Below, in pieces: positions 1-12,800 of a DNA stretch of 64,000 bases. The DNA lies in contig JAFREQ010000157.1 of the NCBI GenBank assembly GCA_025331565.1, positions 248,001-312,000 of the forward strand, given 5' to 3'. The notes below the pieces were generated by a model that worked only from the letters and a program-made list of their open reading frames with translations, searched no databases and was not told the origin of the DNA. Positions within the stretch are counted from its first letter, which is position 1; each line of letters begins with the position of its first letter. The translations under genes and the position numbers were made by a program. The stretch is from Holacanthus passer (taxonomy: Eukaryota > Chordata > Actinopteri > Pomacanthidae).

Positions 1-232
1 ATGAAACAATTTATTCCTGAGTGAGAACACACAATAGTCTTTATATTCTCACGCAGAGTGCATTTCAAACAAATCTATCCATCTTTTCCTGGACTGAGCC
101 AGAGGCCAGAATCAATACCTCAACCCCTCAATGCTGGAGCCAATTTCTCCTAAAGATTTTCAAGTCAGACTTAAAAGGCCTTTTGTTATTGCACCTGTAA
201 CAAAAGTAAACTTTAAGCATTAAAAGCTGTGC

Positions 233-257
233 GTGTGTGTGTGTGTGTGTGTGTGTG
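233..257. repeat. (GT)n microsatellite
   Basis: A perfect GT dinucleotide run of about 25 bp within the presumed ptprm intron. Confidence 0.9.
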
Positions 258-660
258 AAAGTTTGGTACTGTAGTGGAGTGCTATGTGCTCAGTCCTCTA
301 TCTGAATGCCAGTGAATGGCTGTGGGAAGGACTGTGAGGGAGGAAATAGAATATAGAAAAATCTGAAGTGTGCAAAGGAAAAATAAGCTGTTCACAATGC
401 ATCACCTTGGGGAGCTTGTAATTGACTTTGCTTTCTTCTGTACAGTACTTTTGTTTGAAAGATCACATTTGTGAAGTTCTTTCACTTTTGTAGGTTGCAG
501 CTTTTCTAATTTTGGTGTCTTTATTACTCAGGTTTCATAGGAAAAATATGATTATTAAGCAGCAAATTCAGGGACAATGATTTGATGCAAACAGTTGTTG
601 CTGGTCCTTGACTTTGTGGGTGATTTTCTTCCTTGTTTTTTTTTTCTGTTTCTTTCTTTA

Positions 661-880
661 AAGGAATAGTTCACCATTTTGGGAAATATGCTTATTTGCT
701 TTCTTTGCCAGCAGCCAGGTCGCCTCTCTTGGCATAAAAACTGGGGAGAACTAGGGGGAATTAGCTGGTCTTGCTCTGTCCAAAGATGGATGCAACAACT
801 TCCTTGAGTCTTTGTGAGATTTCCAGGCAGAGACTCCAGAAAGTCACTCGTCTACCTCTGAGCAAGAAAGCGAACATTGC
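661..880 (+). repeat. Teleost interspersed repeat, copy 1
   Basis: The start (AAAGGAATAGTTCACCATTT) followed by an 'aaatatgcttatttgctttc' block and a 'gcataaaaactgggga' block matches, from memory, a very common short non-coding repeat of percomorph fishes. A second, better kept 3' half is at 5085-5370, and the two share the order of blocks (agcagcc.gg, gcataaa.actgg, gtccaa/gttcaa). I cannot assign it to a named family without a repeat library. It is probably a non-autonomous element. Confidence 0.6.
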
Positions 881-3800
881 CAAAATGTTGAACTATTCCT
901 TTAATATTATTTCTGGTGGCTTTAACTTTTGCATGACAGGACATGTTGCTATTCATTGCTATTATATGAAAGATGGCTGGAAAGTTTCTGGGCAGAACAT
1001 GAACTCTGGACTTTGCATGGTTGACACCTGTACGATAATTAGTAGCTACAATATAATTATTGGTCATTTTCTACATAGTCATTAATAGAGAGTTATAAAT
1101 GCCATGTGACAAAAGAGCAACAGTAGCATTTGTTCGACTGTAGCTGTATGGCATCAGATAGAATATCCTCCCAGGGAAGAAACCGAGTCCTTTTCCAGCA
1201 TCACCACGGCTCCAGTCCCAGTGGCAGATATCATTGCTGCAAGACCTCCTTAGCCCCTCTGCCAATTCTGCAATTACCAGCCTTCCATCCTGCTCTGTCT
1301 GGCCAGGAAATCGCAGGTCTGCTCTTTGCCCCAATCTGCCTCAATGTCTGCACTTGTTTTAACAAACATCTTGTCTGCCGGCGTCCCCGTAGGCTGAAAC
1401 CACAAGGCAATCTTGGGTAATTTAAAACCAATGTCGACTATCTCCCTCCACCACCACCAGTTTAGAGCTCCAGAATCCTGCAGCTAAGCCCCTTAGGGAC
1501 TGATAGGCCTTTTCACTCTGGCCCTATTTCACTTATCTATTGGCAGCTCCTGCCAGGTCCTATCTCTGCACTGAATTGCATGTATATATACTATCTGTTT
1601 GGGGACTTTGAACTGTGGGATGGGATTTAGACAATCAATCTCAATATCATTATCAATCTCGTCTTGCTGTTCACCACATTGATTCGGGGGGAAATAAAGA
1701 AGTTGGAGTGGAGATTTCCACTGATAATCTGCCTGGCTGAGCCATGCACTTGTCAGCAATGTTTTGCAAAACAAAACCGACAAATCACATCTAGTGTGAC
1801 GGAACAAAATCAGGGCAAAGAGAGAACATCGCATTTGTAAGTTAAGACGATGAAATACGTCTGATGGTGTGTGAAGCTAAGAATATTTTGATTTAAAAAT
1901 ACTGTGCACAAATTCATTATTAAAAAAACCCTTTGGCACGATACATGTAGCTCAGAACCATCTCATTATAAAAAACCTCTTTGCCTTTCCAGGGCGTTTC
2001 TCTGACTTGTCAACCGAGTATCAACTTGATGAATGTGCTTTACATCAGGAGTACAACATAGTTCCTGATCAAATCCACCCTTGTGCATGGTTAGATGTAC
2101 ATCGAAGATGACAGGCAGCCTTCTCCTCAGATATGCTAAATTTTGACAGATGATTTTCAAGCTATGTGTGCCAGAACAGGGCTTGACGTTCTCTTCCACT
2201 GCGCCTGTCAAGAACTTCCAGTAAATGACTTCAAATCCATCTCCATTCCGAACAACCTGCCAGGCGCCAATTAAGATGAATATGGAATCTAACTCAGAGA
2301 CATGGAAGATCCTTATTGTCATTTTTCTCTAAGCAATAAAAATGAGGACTTCAGGTCTGACTGCACAGAAGTATCCTGTGGTGATAACACCCCAAAATAT
2401 GCTAATTTTTCTCTTAGTCAAAGTCCATTTTAAATCACAGCTTGTCAGAACTTTTTAGGTAGGTTGAGGTCAAATAGTTCAGGTGCTCATTTATACTAAA
2501 AGTCAGGAGAGCTCCCAAAGATCAGATTTAATCAATTTCTGAAGACGACCACCTGCTGTGCTCGGTGTTTAGTCCGCAGGGCTCAGGCGCATCCGGACTC
2601 GACAGCAACGAGGCTGGTTAACAATGGCTTCTCCTCCTATTGTTCCCAACATCCTCGTTCTCGTCTCTATCCGCAGAGAGAGCTGCAGCCCGTCTGTCTC
2701 GGCGCCTCTGCCCTCCAGAGAGAGGGAGAAAATAAGGCTATTTCCTATTCAGCTTAGTGCCTGTTGATACACTGAATGGCAGAGTGAAATAGGCTTGTTT
2801 GGCTCCCTGTTTCCCTGTGTTCAACATGCCCCCAGAAATGATATGGTGACTGAGCATAAAAGGCAATCTATTAAAATCACTGTTTATTTGTTGCACAAGT
2901 AAAAACTGCTCCGAGGAGATGATGCATTTTGATCAGCGAGGTGAGGGAAAGCTGAGAAGACTTTGATTGCTGAATATCCTGAATGAAAAACAAAGAAACA
3001 TCCCGCTGTGTCTGACTGCCCTCATGTTCATGTGCAGCCTGATGCTGCTGAACCACCTCGTGAAGAAGGTTTACAGGGGAATTAACCCTCTGCATTGATT
3101 CACAACGTAGCAGCTCAGTAGTATAAGGTCGGAAATTAAAACTTCCTCCAGCCTGGTTTCACATTTGATCCAGGTGTGATGGGCCACCGGCCTGAGCTTC
3201 AATCAATGGAAGACGTTACAAGAGAGGAGAAAACTCCCCGGTTTACAGATGAAAATAGATCCATACCTGGACAGGGAGCCCTCTGGAAGAGAAAAAGGAG
3301 TCCAGCCTTGTGCTCAATGCTAAACACCCCCCCGGCTCACTCCAGTGGAAAACAACATTCCCATCCCGCAGTGGATGACCCTTCAGACTGAACCCCTTCA
3401 ATCCTCCCAAAACCTGCTAAGTCAACAAACCTTTGAATTGTGCTCTAACAAAGTAGGGATGAATTGCTAATGTCAGTACCAGTAGCTTTCTCCCCCCTCG
3501 TTCCCTCCGAGTTTCCCAGAGTCTAATTTGTCAAACATGCAAGTAACAATGCCAGAAATTAGCCCAAAGGGAGGTTTCCTCCAGAGGAGAGAATGATTAT
3601 GTTTGATCATGGAATAAACAATAACATTAACATGCTTTGTTGGTTTTCCAGAACTGGAACAAATGCTTGTTTTTATGTGCGGAGGAGGAAATAATTCAAG
3701 GTTGAATGTCAAAGAATTAGGAAATCACTAAAGCTAATTAGAAAATGTAGAAGAATAGAAGAAAGGTTGAATCAATCCCTCTTGAGAAGGAGAGAAAATC

Positions 3801-4515
3801 TAGGCCACGAGGCAAAGCTTGCGCGTTCAGGCAGAATTATCAGCTCGATGAAATATCATTACTTTGCTTATGTGTCGTGACATATCGTCAATCACATAGG
3901 CAGCGCATTTAATCCGCCGACGCACACGCAAGCTTAAATAATCTGACCAGCACGTGGACGGCCGGAGCACAGGTGGAGGGTGGATCCCAGCCCAGGTGAC
4001 AGGTTACTCCGTGGATCTGAGCGTAGCCTTGACAGGTGTGGCTGAAGAGATTTCAATCCCAGTGGGAGCTTTTCAAAGTGCCGTCTTCGGGTCTTCACCT
4101 GCACACTTCAAACGCATTCAGGCCCTTTGTTTCTCCGCTGAAGCCCCATAAATCAGCTACCTGAAAGAAAAACCCCGTGGCCAGGCTTGATCCTGCCGGG
4201 TCAGGGGGAGCCGGCGAGGAAGGCATGAGGCGTATGAGCCCCCGTTTCAGATTTACTGCCTATGTCTTGTGCTTGGCAACAGCAGAGTGTGCAGACGGGT
4301 CAGAGTGAATCTCGTCTTACTGCGTTTAACTATAGTCTCAGTTCCTACAGACGTGACATTTTAAGATGATGTAGATAATCATATCAGTAAAGATCACCAA
4401 CAGCATTTATCATGACATTTCTCTCCTGACTAAAGCTACAAATAACATCATCCAAATTGTGTCTCTAGCCTAAAGCCACTATGGACGATTACGAGGCTGA
4501 TGCTCAAAGTCTGAA

Positions 4516-4539
4516 TTTTTTTTTTTTTTTTTTTTTTTT
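4516..4539. repeat. Poly(T) run
   Basis: A run of 24 T residues followed by AT-rich sequence. It could be the reverse of a retroposon poly(A) tail, but no body is recognisable. Confidence 0.85.
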
Positions 4540-4713
4540 AGTTTAAGTTATTTTTAAAACTATGATTACAAACTACTCCGCTCTTCAATGTGATGGTTTT
4601 TAGCTGTTGTTTGTTCATTTTCTCGTTAATTATGTTTGTGTCTAATTATTCTAACTGTACTCTCAACATCATTGGAAATGAGGCCATGCCCTTAATCATT
4701 CTTCAAGATTAAA

Positions 4714-4748
4714 TAAAGTTTGAATGAATGAATGAATGAATGAATGAG
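4714..4748. repeat. (GAAT)n / (TGAA)n microsatellite
   Basis: About seven tandem GAAT units following 'aagattaaataaagttt'. An AATAAAG motif running into a short tandem repeat is the usual 3' end of some fish non-LTR retroposons, so this may mark such a tail. The body is not recognised. Confidence 0.75.
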
Positions 4749-5084
4749 TTTGCCCAGTCTGTTTCTAATGAGGATGCACTCATCCATTTCATTTTACAGT
4801 CTGATAAGCCAAAAGTTATAGGTGCCTTCTTGTAGAATATTTTACCATAGTTTAAATAATTTATTACATTTGATTTCGATCAGGTGCCACAGTTTTGTCA
4901 TGTTGTATATTTTGTTTGTTCTCCATACAACAGTATTTCCACTATGAATAGGACTTTTATATCATATATATTTATATTCCAGTTGAACTTGAACTCGCCC
5001 ACTAGTTTCTTACCATAGTCCACATGAGACAAGATCTGAGTTGCCAGAAATATTGAAGAGAATATTTCCTCTTATTCATCCGTT

Positions 5085-5370
5085 CAATATGAAGCAGCCG
5101 GTTAGCTTAGCTTAGCATAAAGACTGGAAACAGGTGGAAACATGTAGCCCGGCTGTGTTCAAGGTAACGAAGCCCACATACCAACTCCTCCAAAGCTCAC
5201 TAATTAACACATCACTGTACCAAAACCAAAGTGTAAAAACAATATGTGTTGGAGTATTTCCTGGCGTGGTGCAGCCATTTCCTGTGTCTCAGCCGACTGC
5301 TGGCACCCACGCGGTGGGATTTGTACAGATTAAACAAGCGAGCTATAACGTGTTAATGAGTGAGCTTTAG
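5085..5370 (+). repeat. Teleost interspersed repeat, copy 2 (same family as 661-880)
   Basis: It contains the blocks 'agcagccggttagcttagct', 'tagcataaagactggaaaca', 'agctcactaattaacacat' and 'gtaaaaacaatatgtgtt', in the order I recall for a widespread non-coding repeat of spiny-rayed fishes. The orientation is the same as copy 1. Open reading frames across it have no domain content. Confidence 0.7.
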
Positions 5371-7149
5371 AGGCGCTGGTGGGAAGATTTAGTTACCTTC
5401 AGATCAGGGCTGTGGATCGATTAAAAGAACTAATAATAACAATTTGTTGTGACTTTTTTTGTCTTATGACTGAAGCTTGTAATAATGGATCAGCACAGAA
5501 TTCAGCAAAGTGTCGCTCTTATGTTCAACTCACACTTTGTGCAGATGATTCCATTATTTATCCATGAAGCTGCCAAGTCGTTGCTGTCCAACGTTCCCCT
5601 GTGAGGGCGATGACAACCTCTCACCTTCATACAAAGACTATTCTTGACACAATTATTTCTCTCGAAGGTGAATTATAGGAGATGTCTCCAGATGCAATGA
5701 TTTCTCTCAGTTCATTTTTTACTATGTTAATTGGGTGGCAGATTTTAGCCAATTAGTCAAAGCATTAGTAACCTTTTCAATTACAGGTTTTGCTAATCAT
5801 GGGCAAAGACTGGTGACACCCTGTTAAGATAGTTTCAGTTGGGTGTTTTACTTTGAGGTGATAAGTCAAAGCCTGGTGTTGTCAGATTGTAGGTCGTCGG
5901 TCAGCCATCACAGGAAGTAAAGGAAATGTAGCTGCGTTATTGTTTTAACGTGTTAAATATTTTAAATTAATTTCAAAAATAAATGCATACATTTGACAGC
6001 ACTTCTTCAGTCTCCAGTCTTAATGCTAATCTAATCTAGTTGGCTACTGGCTCCAATTTACCATACAGACTTGAGAGTGGCATCAATATTCTCATATAAC
6101 TCTCAGCAAGTAACCAGAAGAGCCCAAAATGTCAACTGTTGCTTTGATAAGGTCGAAATCTACGCTAATACATTTCTGGCATTTTGGATCAGTGTATTCC
6201 TCATTTTTATAATCTATGGCTAAGTTGCAGAAATACGCTAAATGATGGTTTACAGAAGTGACTTGGACAGAAAACTGTCTGTCTGACTTCTGAAAGTAAA
6301 TAGTGTGAGTAGATGAAGTAACAACTGCATTTCGCTGTTCGTTCACGCTGATTTTCCAGCCTATTAATGTCTACTTTATAAAATAAACATCCCCTCTTTA
6401 TAACTCGGTGCAGTCAACCCATTTTTAATATGATAATGCATGTACAGGTCACCTCCATGCAGTGAATGACAGAACACCGTGAGACAAGCTCGACTTTTCA
6501 TCTCGTTTGTTATCAATTCAGACAGTCAAGTGGTATGAATAAGTCAAAGAAGCCAAGGAATTCCCCGACTCTCATTAATATTATTAATTTTTAAATCCAA
6601 TTATTGTACGACGGCTCGTGACCTATTTCCTGATTTAAGTGTCCTATCAAAACCTAACACATCACGGAGAGCAGAGAAACCGTTAGGGTTTTAGATGGTT
6701 ATCAAGCTCCTGCCGGGTGTTCCTCTGGGAGACTTTGGGCCTCCGGTCTTGGTCGCCTTCAGTCGTGTCCCCTGCAGGAGAATATTACGATCCGGGCGAC
6801 TGTACCATCCAGGTGAGTGATCGCAGGTATTAGTCCAGAGCACACAAACTTCTGAGGCACAGCACCTCTCTGATCTCTAGTTACACTGCAGGTTTTTTCA
6901 TTAGCAGCGTGACAAACGTCCGTATAAAGTCACAGTGCCGGCACATTCTAGCCGGACGGAAGAGGGAATTTACAACGGAGGAGGGCCAATGTGAACAGAA
7001 GCCGGGTCCAGTGAAGAGAGCAAATGTGCAGATTGAAGCACAATAATCTGATTGGTTCAGTGTGACAATAAAGATCCTGAAAAACAGTGGCAATAAAACT
7101 CACTGAAAGAATCATCAATACTGACATTTCTGTCCTCTCCACTAAGTTT

Positions 7150-7420
7150 ATTATTAGAGTTAAAGCTTAGCCAATAAATCAATTACTATAATTTACTATT
7201 TTGATACTCTAATAACCATTTAAGTTAGTTTTTTAATGTCTCTGATTCATAAAATGTCTTCTAAGGTCTTGGGCTATTGGGCTTTGGAAAACAGCGATTT
7301 TGATCTTCAATGTTTTGTAGAACAAACGACTAATTCTTTTATGATTTCATAATAATTAATAAACTGAGAAAATGTTTGACAGATTATTTGATAATAAAAT
7401 AATTGAAACCATACATATAC
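7150..7420 (-). repeat. Diverged MITE-like repeat (same family as the outer element at 50715)
   Basis: The sequence 'gggctttggaaaacagcgat', then 'tagaacaaacgactaattct', then 'gacagattatttgataataa' followed by 'aataattg' is the reverse-strand form of a common fish repeat whose other end reads 'gggctgcaactaacaattat'. The element at 50715-51237 is in the opposite orientation. It is non-coding and strongly decayed. Family membership is from memory of the repeat. Confidence 0.55.
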
Positions 7421-10400
7421 ATCTATAAAAGACACTAAACCTTTATCACCAAAAGGAAGAAACCTGTGCTTCAATCATCACGCAATCACGTCAAACCACT
7501 GTGCATGTGTGCACTGCAAACATGACAAAATTGGCACAATTATTCTAATATATTTTATCTGTAATAATAGATGAAGTTGTGTTTAAAAGGTCAAATTAGT
7601 CTGAGTCACTTTATGAATACTGGACTAAAAGGGTTACGTGTTAAGAATTCGTTTAAACTGTCAAGTGTCTTGAGAGAGTGATGCCTTGAGTACTATAATC
7701 ACTAAAACCACTTTCTTCCCAGGTCTTAGTCCTGGCCCACAGAAACACTTAACAGGGAAGCATTGAAGAATTGAAAAGTCTAAAAGGAACATTCTGCACA
7801 GTGCATACTCTAAAATAGTCTAATGACGTGTATTCAAGTGCTAATTCACTGAGGAGTCTGAAAACCAATAACAAAGGCTTAACCTTTAAGTAACAGTCCA
7901 GCAACAAAGAGACTTAAAAATAGACGTAATGTGCGTTTTCTTCTTCCAGGCTTGGTCAGCGCGCGTGCTCCTGAGTGATCTACCGTTCACCTAAAGTTAC
8001 TTGGATGGATCAAAAAGTCTGTGATAAAAAGCAGTATCTGTAAGTCAATAGACATATTTCTGCAACATTTATATTCCTTCAGTTTTGATATGGTGTGGTG
8101 AACAGACTTCCCGGTCAACACGTCATGAACACTGGCTCTGTGAACAAACACACTGTTGGACGCAGTATCCTTAATTACATACTGCTGCATATAGTTGAGT
8201 ATCCAGCTTTAATACGTCTCCGCAGTCAAAGCAACTACAGCCCTTAATTAAAGTAGCAAAAAGATGTGTTAGTCATCAGTCACTTTATATTGGCTCAGCT
8301 TGAAATGTCACTTGTGTAATTTAGCGAATGCAATGTTATTTTCCAAAATATTAACTGAGTCTTTCAACAATCTGGAGCTCTGTGAAATATGCTAAAATAC
8401 TTTGAATAAAGTTTTTTTTATCAGCAATACCTGGAGGCAAGTCAATCATAACAGTGACACCTGTCAATCTGTCTATCTGATCCCTCAGGTCTGTCTAAGA
8501 AGTGTCATCATCTGAATGACCACAAAGGCAACGATACTCACAATACTCTTATTTGAGGAAAATGTCTCATCCAGTCAAACATCACTTTGAGCTGCCTGCT
8601 CTGCTTGACCATCCCACAGGCCTTTTGGCCTATATTGGTTTGGCCAGAAGAGCTGAATCAATCATGAAACAAGGAGAGCTGCCAAAGCCTTCTTTCACAC
8701 CCCAACAATGCAGCGCTCACTGCCATGTTTAGGCTATTTTGACATGGTTTCACAAATGTCACAGACATCAACAGGGACGGGATGCAAAATGCTGCGGGGC
8801 TCGTGGCTGTCATGAAAATGACCGTGAGAAGATCGAAAAAAAGAAACGACAGAAGCTGTTAAAAGATAAGAGATGATAAAATATTTAACGACGCTCGGAT
8901 CAAAGAAACTATTAAAAACGCCTTAATGACTCATTTATGGCAAAAGCAATAACGAGCAGAAAAAGTTTCATTTTATAAGAAATCAGCTCGTCTTCCTTAA
9001 AACGCCAGGTTCAGTCAAGTTTACATCAAATGCTGCTAATCCAGAATAGTGAAAGAAATGATCCCTTTGATGGAATTTCACCACAGCACAGATCAACACA
9101 TTGAACTAAACCGCAAAACACATAAAAATACCTCCAGGCAATGTGAGATTAGCGAGAGAGCGGGAGGGAGAGAGAGAGCGAGGGAGAACGGGGGGTTTGC
9201 TCGATCGCACCAAAGGCCGCTAGCTTCAGTGCTACTGGAGAATCGACCGAAACCACGGGGCATCGGCCTCAATGCCAATACCAAGAGGCACAAAACAGGC
9301 CTCGACTCAAGTCCATTTATTGATGAATGTGAATAAGCTGGATAGATACGAGACAGAGAGACAGACAGGAATCTAGACAGACTGACAGATTAACACAGAC
9401 AGGTGGCAAATTACAGGAAAAACAACATGCTTCCATATAGAGAACAAGTGCTCCCTGAAGGGTTTGATGAGTTTTAAATCATGTGAATCGGTTCTCGTCA
9501 CCATTGTCATTACGGCAGCAACAGTAGGAAGTACAAGCATTTGTGTCATTCAGGTAGAACCATTGCATGCGAGTCAGAAAGCCGATTTACCCCCAAGACA
9601 AAAAAATATATATCACCCAGCAAAAGACAACATGTGCAGCTGTTCTGACGATGTTTGCAGAATCCTCCGACTCCTCTAAACATCTGGATTGAAAATATTC
9701 TGCACGATAAAAATGATTCTTAACCTGTTTTCCAAGTTGTGTCTTTTTTGGTTCCAAACAAAGATGGTAGAAATAACTTATCTACTTGCTCAATTTCTAC
9801 AATGTAAACCAAAAAGAAAATTTCTGTTATATCTCTATATATCGAGGTTTCTTTCCAATATCTTATTTTCTAGCTACCTTGATTAGAAAATACAGTCTCA
9901 ACTTGGAAAAGGGGTTTAAAGTCTTTTCTATTGGTCTCATATTCAGAACTTTCATCCAAACTGATACAGATTCTGGAAATCACGTCAGAACAGCTGTTGT
10001 TAAACCACCTTCTGTTTTTTTTTTTCAGAGATCACTGGATAATTATTTTTCAGGAAATCTGTTGCTTAAATGTGTGACTGGAATGTAATGATAATACATG
10101 AGAGGCACAGACTGGCCTCGGCCCAACACCTCGCTGAGACACTCGATGTTGCTTTTTTTCCTTTAATTTGTCACCCATCTGCAGATCAGCAGTCGTCATC
10201 TGTCCCTTTGCTTTTATTCGACTCGATGCGATTTTGGAAGTCGTCCACGTCAGTCTACCTGTCTCGCAGCCTGGTGGTTGCACGCAGAAAAAACAGCAGT
10301 GGAGAGGTACAGATGGTACTGCTGTGTACCTCTCATACAGCAGCGGTGGTAATCATCAGACGGCGCGAGTAAAGACACAATGATAAGAAAGATGGTTTCA

Positions 10401-12058
10401 TATTTCTGTATACATAGCTGCGAGGAAATGTTATTTTAACAATGATTATGGTTCTTCAGATGGAGACTGGAAGAACACCAGGAAGTTGTTTTTTTTTCCC
10501 ACTTGTGACTACACAAAAGTTTTTGAGCTAACCTTGCGTGGCCCTCTCCCATATGGCAAGAAGAATCCGAGAAAGCACACGGTGTGATTACACAAAATAT
10601 GGTCAGCTAGACTCACAGTGGATATTAACTCCAACATCCAGATGTTTAAGTGAAAACCCGACAAGGAATTTTACACTATGACCATCTGTAGTGCTGACCC
10701 GACACTACAGGGAGGGAAAAAAAAAGGCTGCTGGCTTTGAAAGCATCTGAATTTGCATCTCCGGCAATTAAAACTGCACTTATTCCAAATACAAACATTC
10801 TGTGAAGCACAAACATTGGAAACTTTTAACTAACACTCTGGCACTTGGGATAAACCATATGCACGCACAAACAAACAATGCACGAAACACAAACTTATCC
10901 AACAGATTGAGAGCTGGCAAACTTCCCAAAGCTTCTACGTGACAAATCTGAATATGATGATAACTGGCGCCCGGGAAGCGTTTGCTCCTTAAAAGGAAAA
11001 TGTGAACATTCAGCTGTATTTCCAGAAAAGATACGAGCACGGACGCATTATCCATCTTGTGCATAAAATTAACAAGCTGCGCCTCATTTCGACATTCACA
11101 AGCTTTCATTTTCTAATGATTAAGGTGAGAAGTTGCGATGTAAGCGGTAAATTTAGCGCTGGATCGTTTTTTTTGTGGATTGTGCCTCCGGCTTCGGCAC
11201 TTAATGAATTAGATGTGTGAAACTTTTCAAGAGGCTTCTTCCATTTCACACACACATTTCATTAACCTGTAGTTCATTCATTATTGCTGTGGGTGTGGAG
11301 GAAAGTAGCAGCCCCAGATATAATTGTGTTATTGGGGTTGTAGGGCTGTGGCTAATTACTGGCTGAGAACACAACATAGGCACTTAGTCGTCAGGCTGAT
11401 GGAACAAGCCACAATGGCTTCTGACAAGAGCTGTCCTCCCTGGAGTTTCAGGAGAAGACATGATAGCGCTGCCATTCATGACTCATAACAGAATCACATC
11501 ATCTCCATAGCACAGAAGATGACACAGGGACACTGAAATAAGTTTACTACAGCTCGACTGAAAGAGCAGACCTGACAGCGACCGGCCGAGTCGGAATTTA
11601 GAATTATTTTAATCACCACGTTTGTGAAATCCGCAGCAATTTGTTGTGGTGACGCGGCTGCTGCGACGCAGTGGTTATGGTGACATGCACACAGTAACCT
11701 GGCCGAGGGCCTTAGAGCCGGTAAGGTCTAATTTGAGTTAAGCCGTTTACACAAGCCTTTGATACCCTGAAACTGGGTCTGCCTTTTGCCAGAATATCCC
11801 TGCAAACCTGTGGCGTCCTGTCCACAAACACAGTGCAAAGGTAAAGTTAAGTCACAAGCAACAGAAGAGCAGCAGGATGTAGAAGTAGAGGAATATTATG
11901 GAATAACAGACTTGAGATATCACATAAATAAAAAAGTATGATATACAGTACTTTATACTTTATGTATTAAGTTTTCTACATAAATATCAGGTATGATATG
12001 AGTGAACATTGAATTAAAGAGAAGATGTCAATAAACCTTCAGCTGCTGGTGATTAACA

Positions 12059-12142
12059 ATATAATAATAATAAGAAGAAGAATTATAAGAAGAAGAAGAA
12101 GAACAACAACAACAACAACAAAAACAATAAGAAGAAGAATAG
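12059..12142. repeat. Compound trinucleotide repeat (ATA)n(AGA)n(ACA)n
   Basis: Successive runs of ATA, AGA and ACA triplets, interrupted once or twice, over roughly 85 bp. Confidence 0.85.
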
Positions 12143-12639
12143 ACTATACTTGAGTAAATGCTAACACGCTCATAAACAAATGATCACTGTGTCTCAATGT
12201 CTATACTGAACACTTCACACTGGGAAAGTGACTAAATAAAGTTTACTAAAACTAGACTACATATGGTCGATTTTTGAGTGTGCTGTCGACGCCGTTCTCC
12301 CACAATGCAATGCACAAAGGAAAGGGAGGAGCAGCTGAAGAAAGTGAAATAAATTGTCGCAGGCTGGTGAAACAGAGCCAAAACAATCTCATTAAATCTC
12401 AGGAAAAACATTTTAATGTCTTTGTGTAAAGTTTTTGGCAGTAGCTTTCCAAAGTGGCAGGTTGAATCACATCCAATGTCACACATATTGTATAATTTCC
12501 TCTTAGTATTCAAAAGTGTGTTGATATTTTTGAATGCTAACTGCTAAACCAGTATACTGCAATGATTAGTATAAAGTACTGTATAGAGTTAATACATAAT
12601 ATGGATTTGGGACAAAGCTAACATGAAGCTTTGACCTGA

Positions 12640-12800
12640 ATGAATTTCATAGAAATCCATCCAACAGTTGTTAAGATATTTCGTTTAAAACCACAAATAA
12701 CGACCTCAAGATGCTAGAAAAAAAGTCAGAGATCATCACAGTGAGTAGGATTCATCCTCTGGGGACCATGAATGTCTGTCAAAAACTTTATATAACATCA
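12640..12800 (+). repeat. Decayed teleost interspersed repeat
   Basis: The blocks 'catagaaatccatccaacag' followed by 'ttgttaagatattt', and 'ggattcatcctctggggacc' followed by 'atgaatgtctgt', match a common fish repeat that I recognise from memory. The first block normally follows the second in that repeat, so this copy may be rearranged or my recalled order may be wrong. It has no coding content. Confidence 0.5.

Noticed and set aside
1966..2322. 118-codon minus-strand frame
   Set aside because: The amino-acid mix looks ordinary, but I recognise no family, and there is no clear acceptor/donor or neighbouring exon. Kept as unexplained rather than called a gene.
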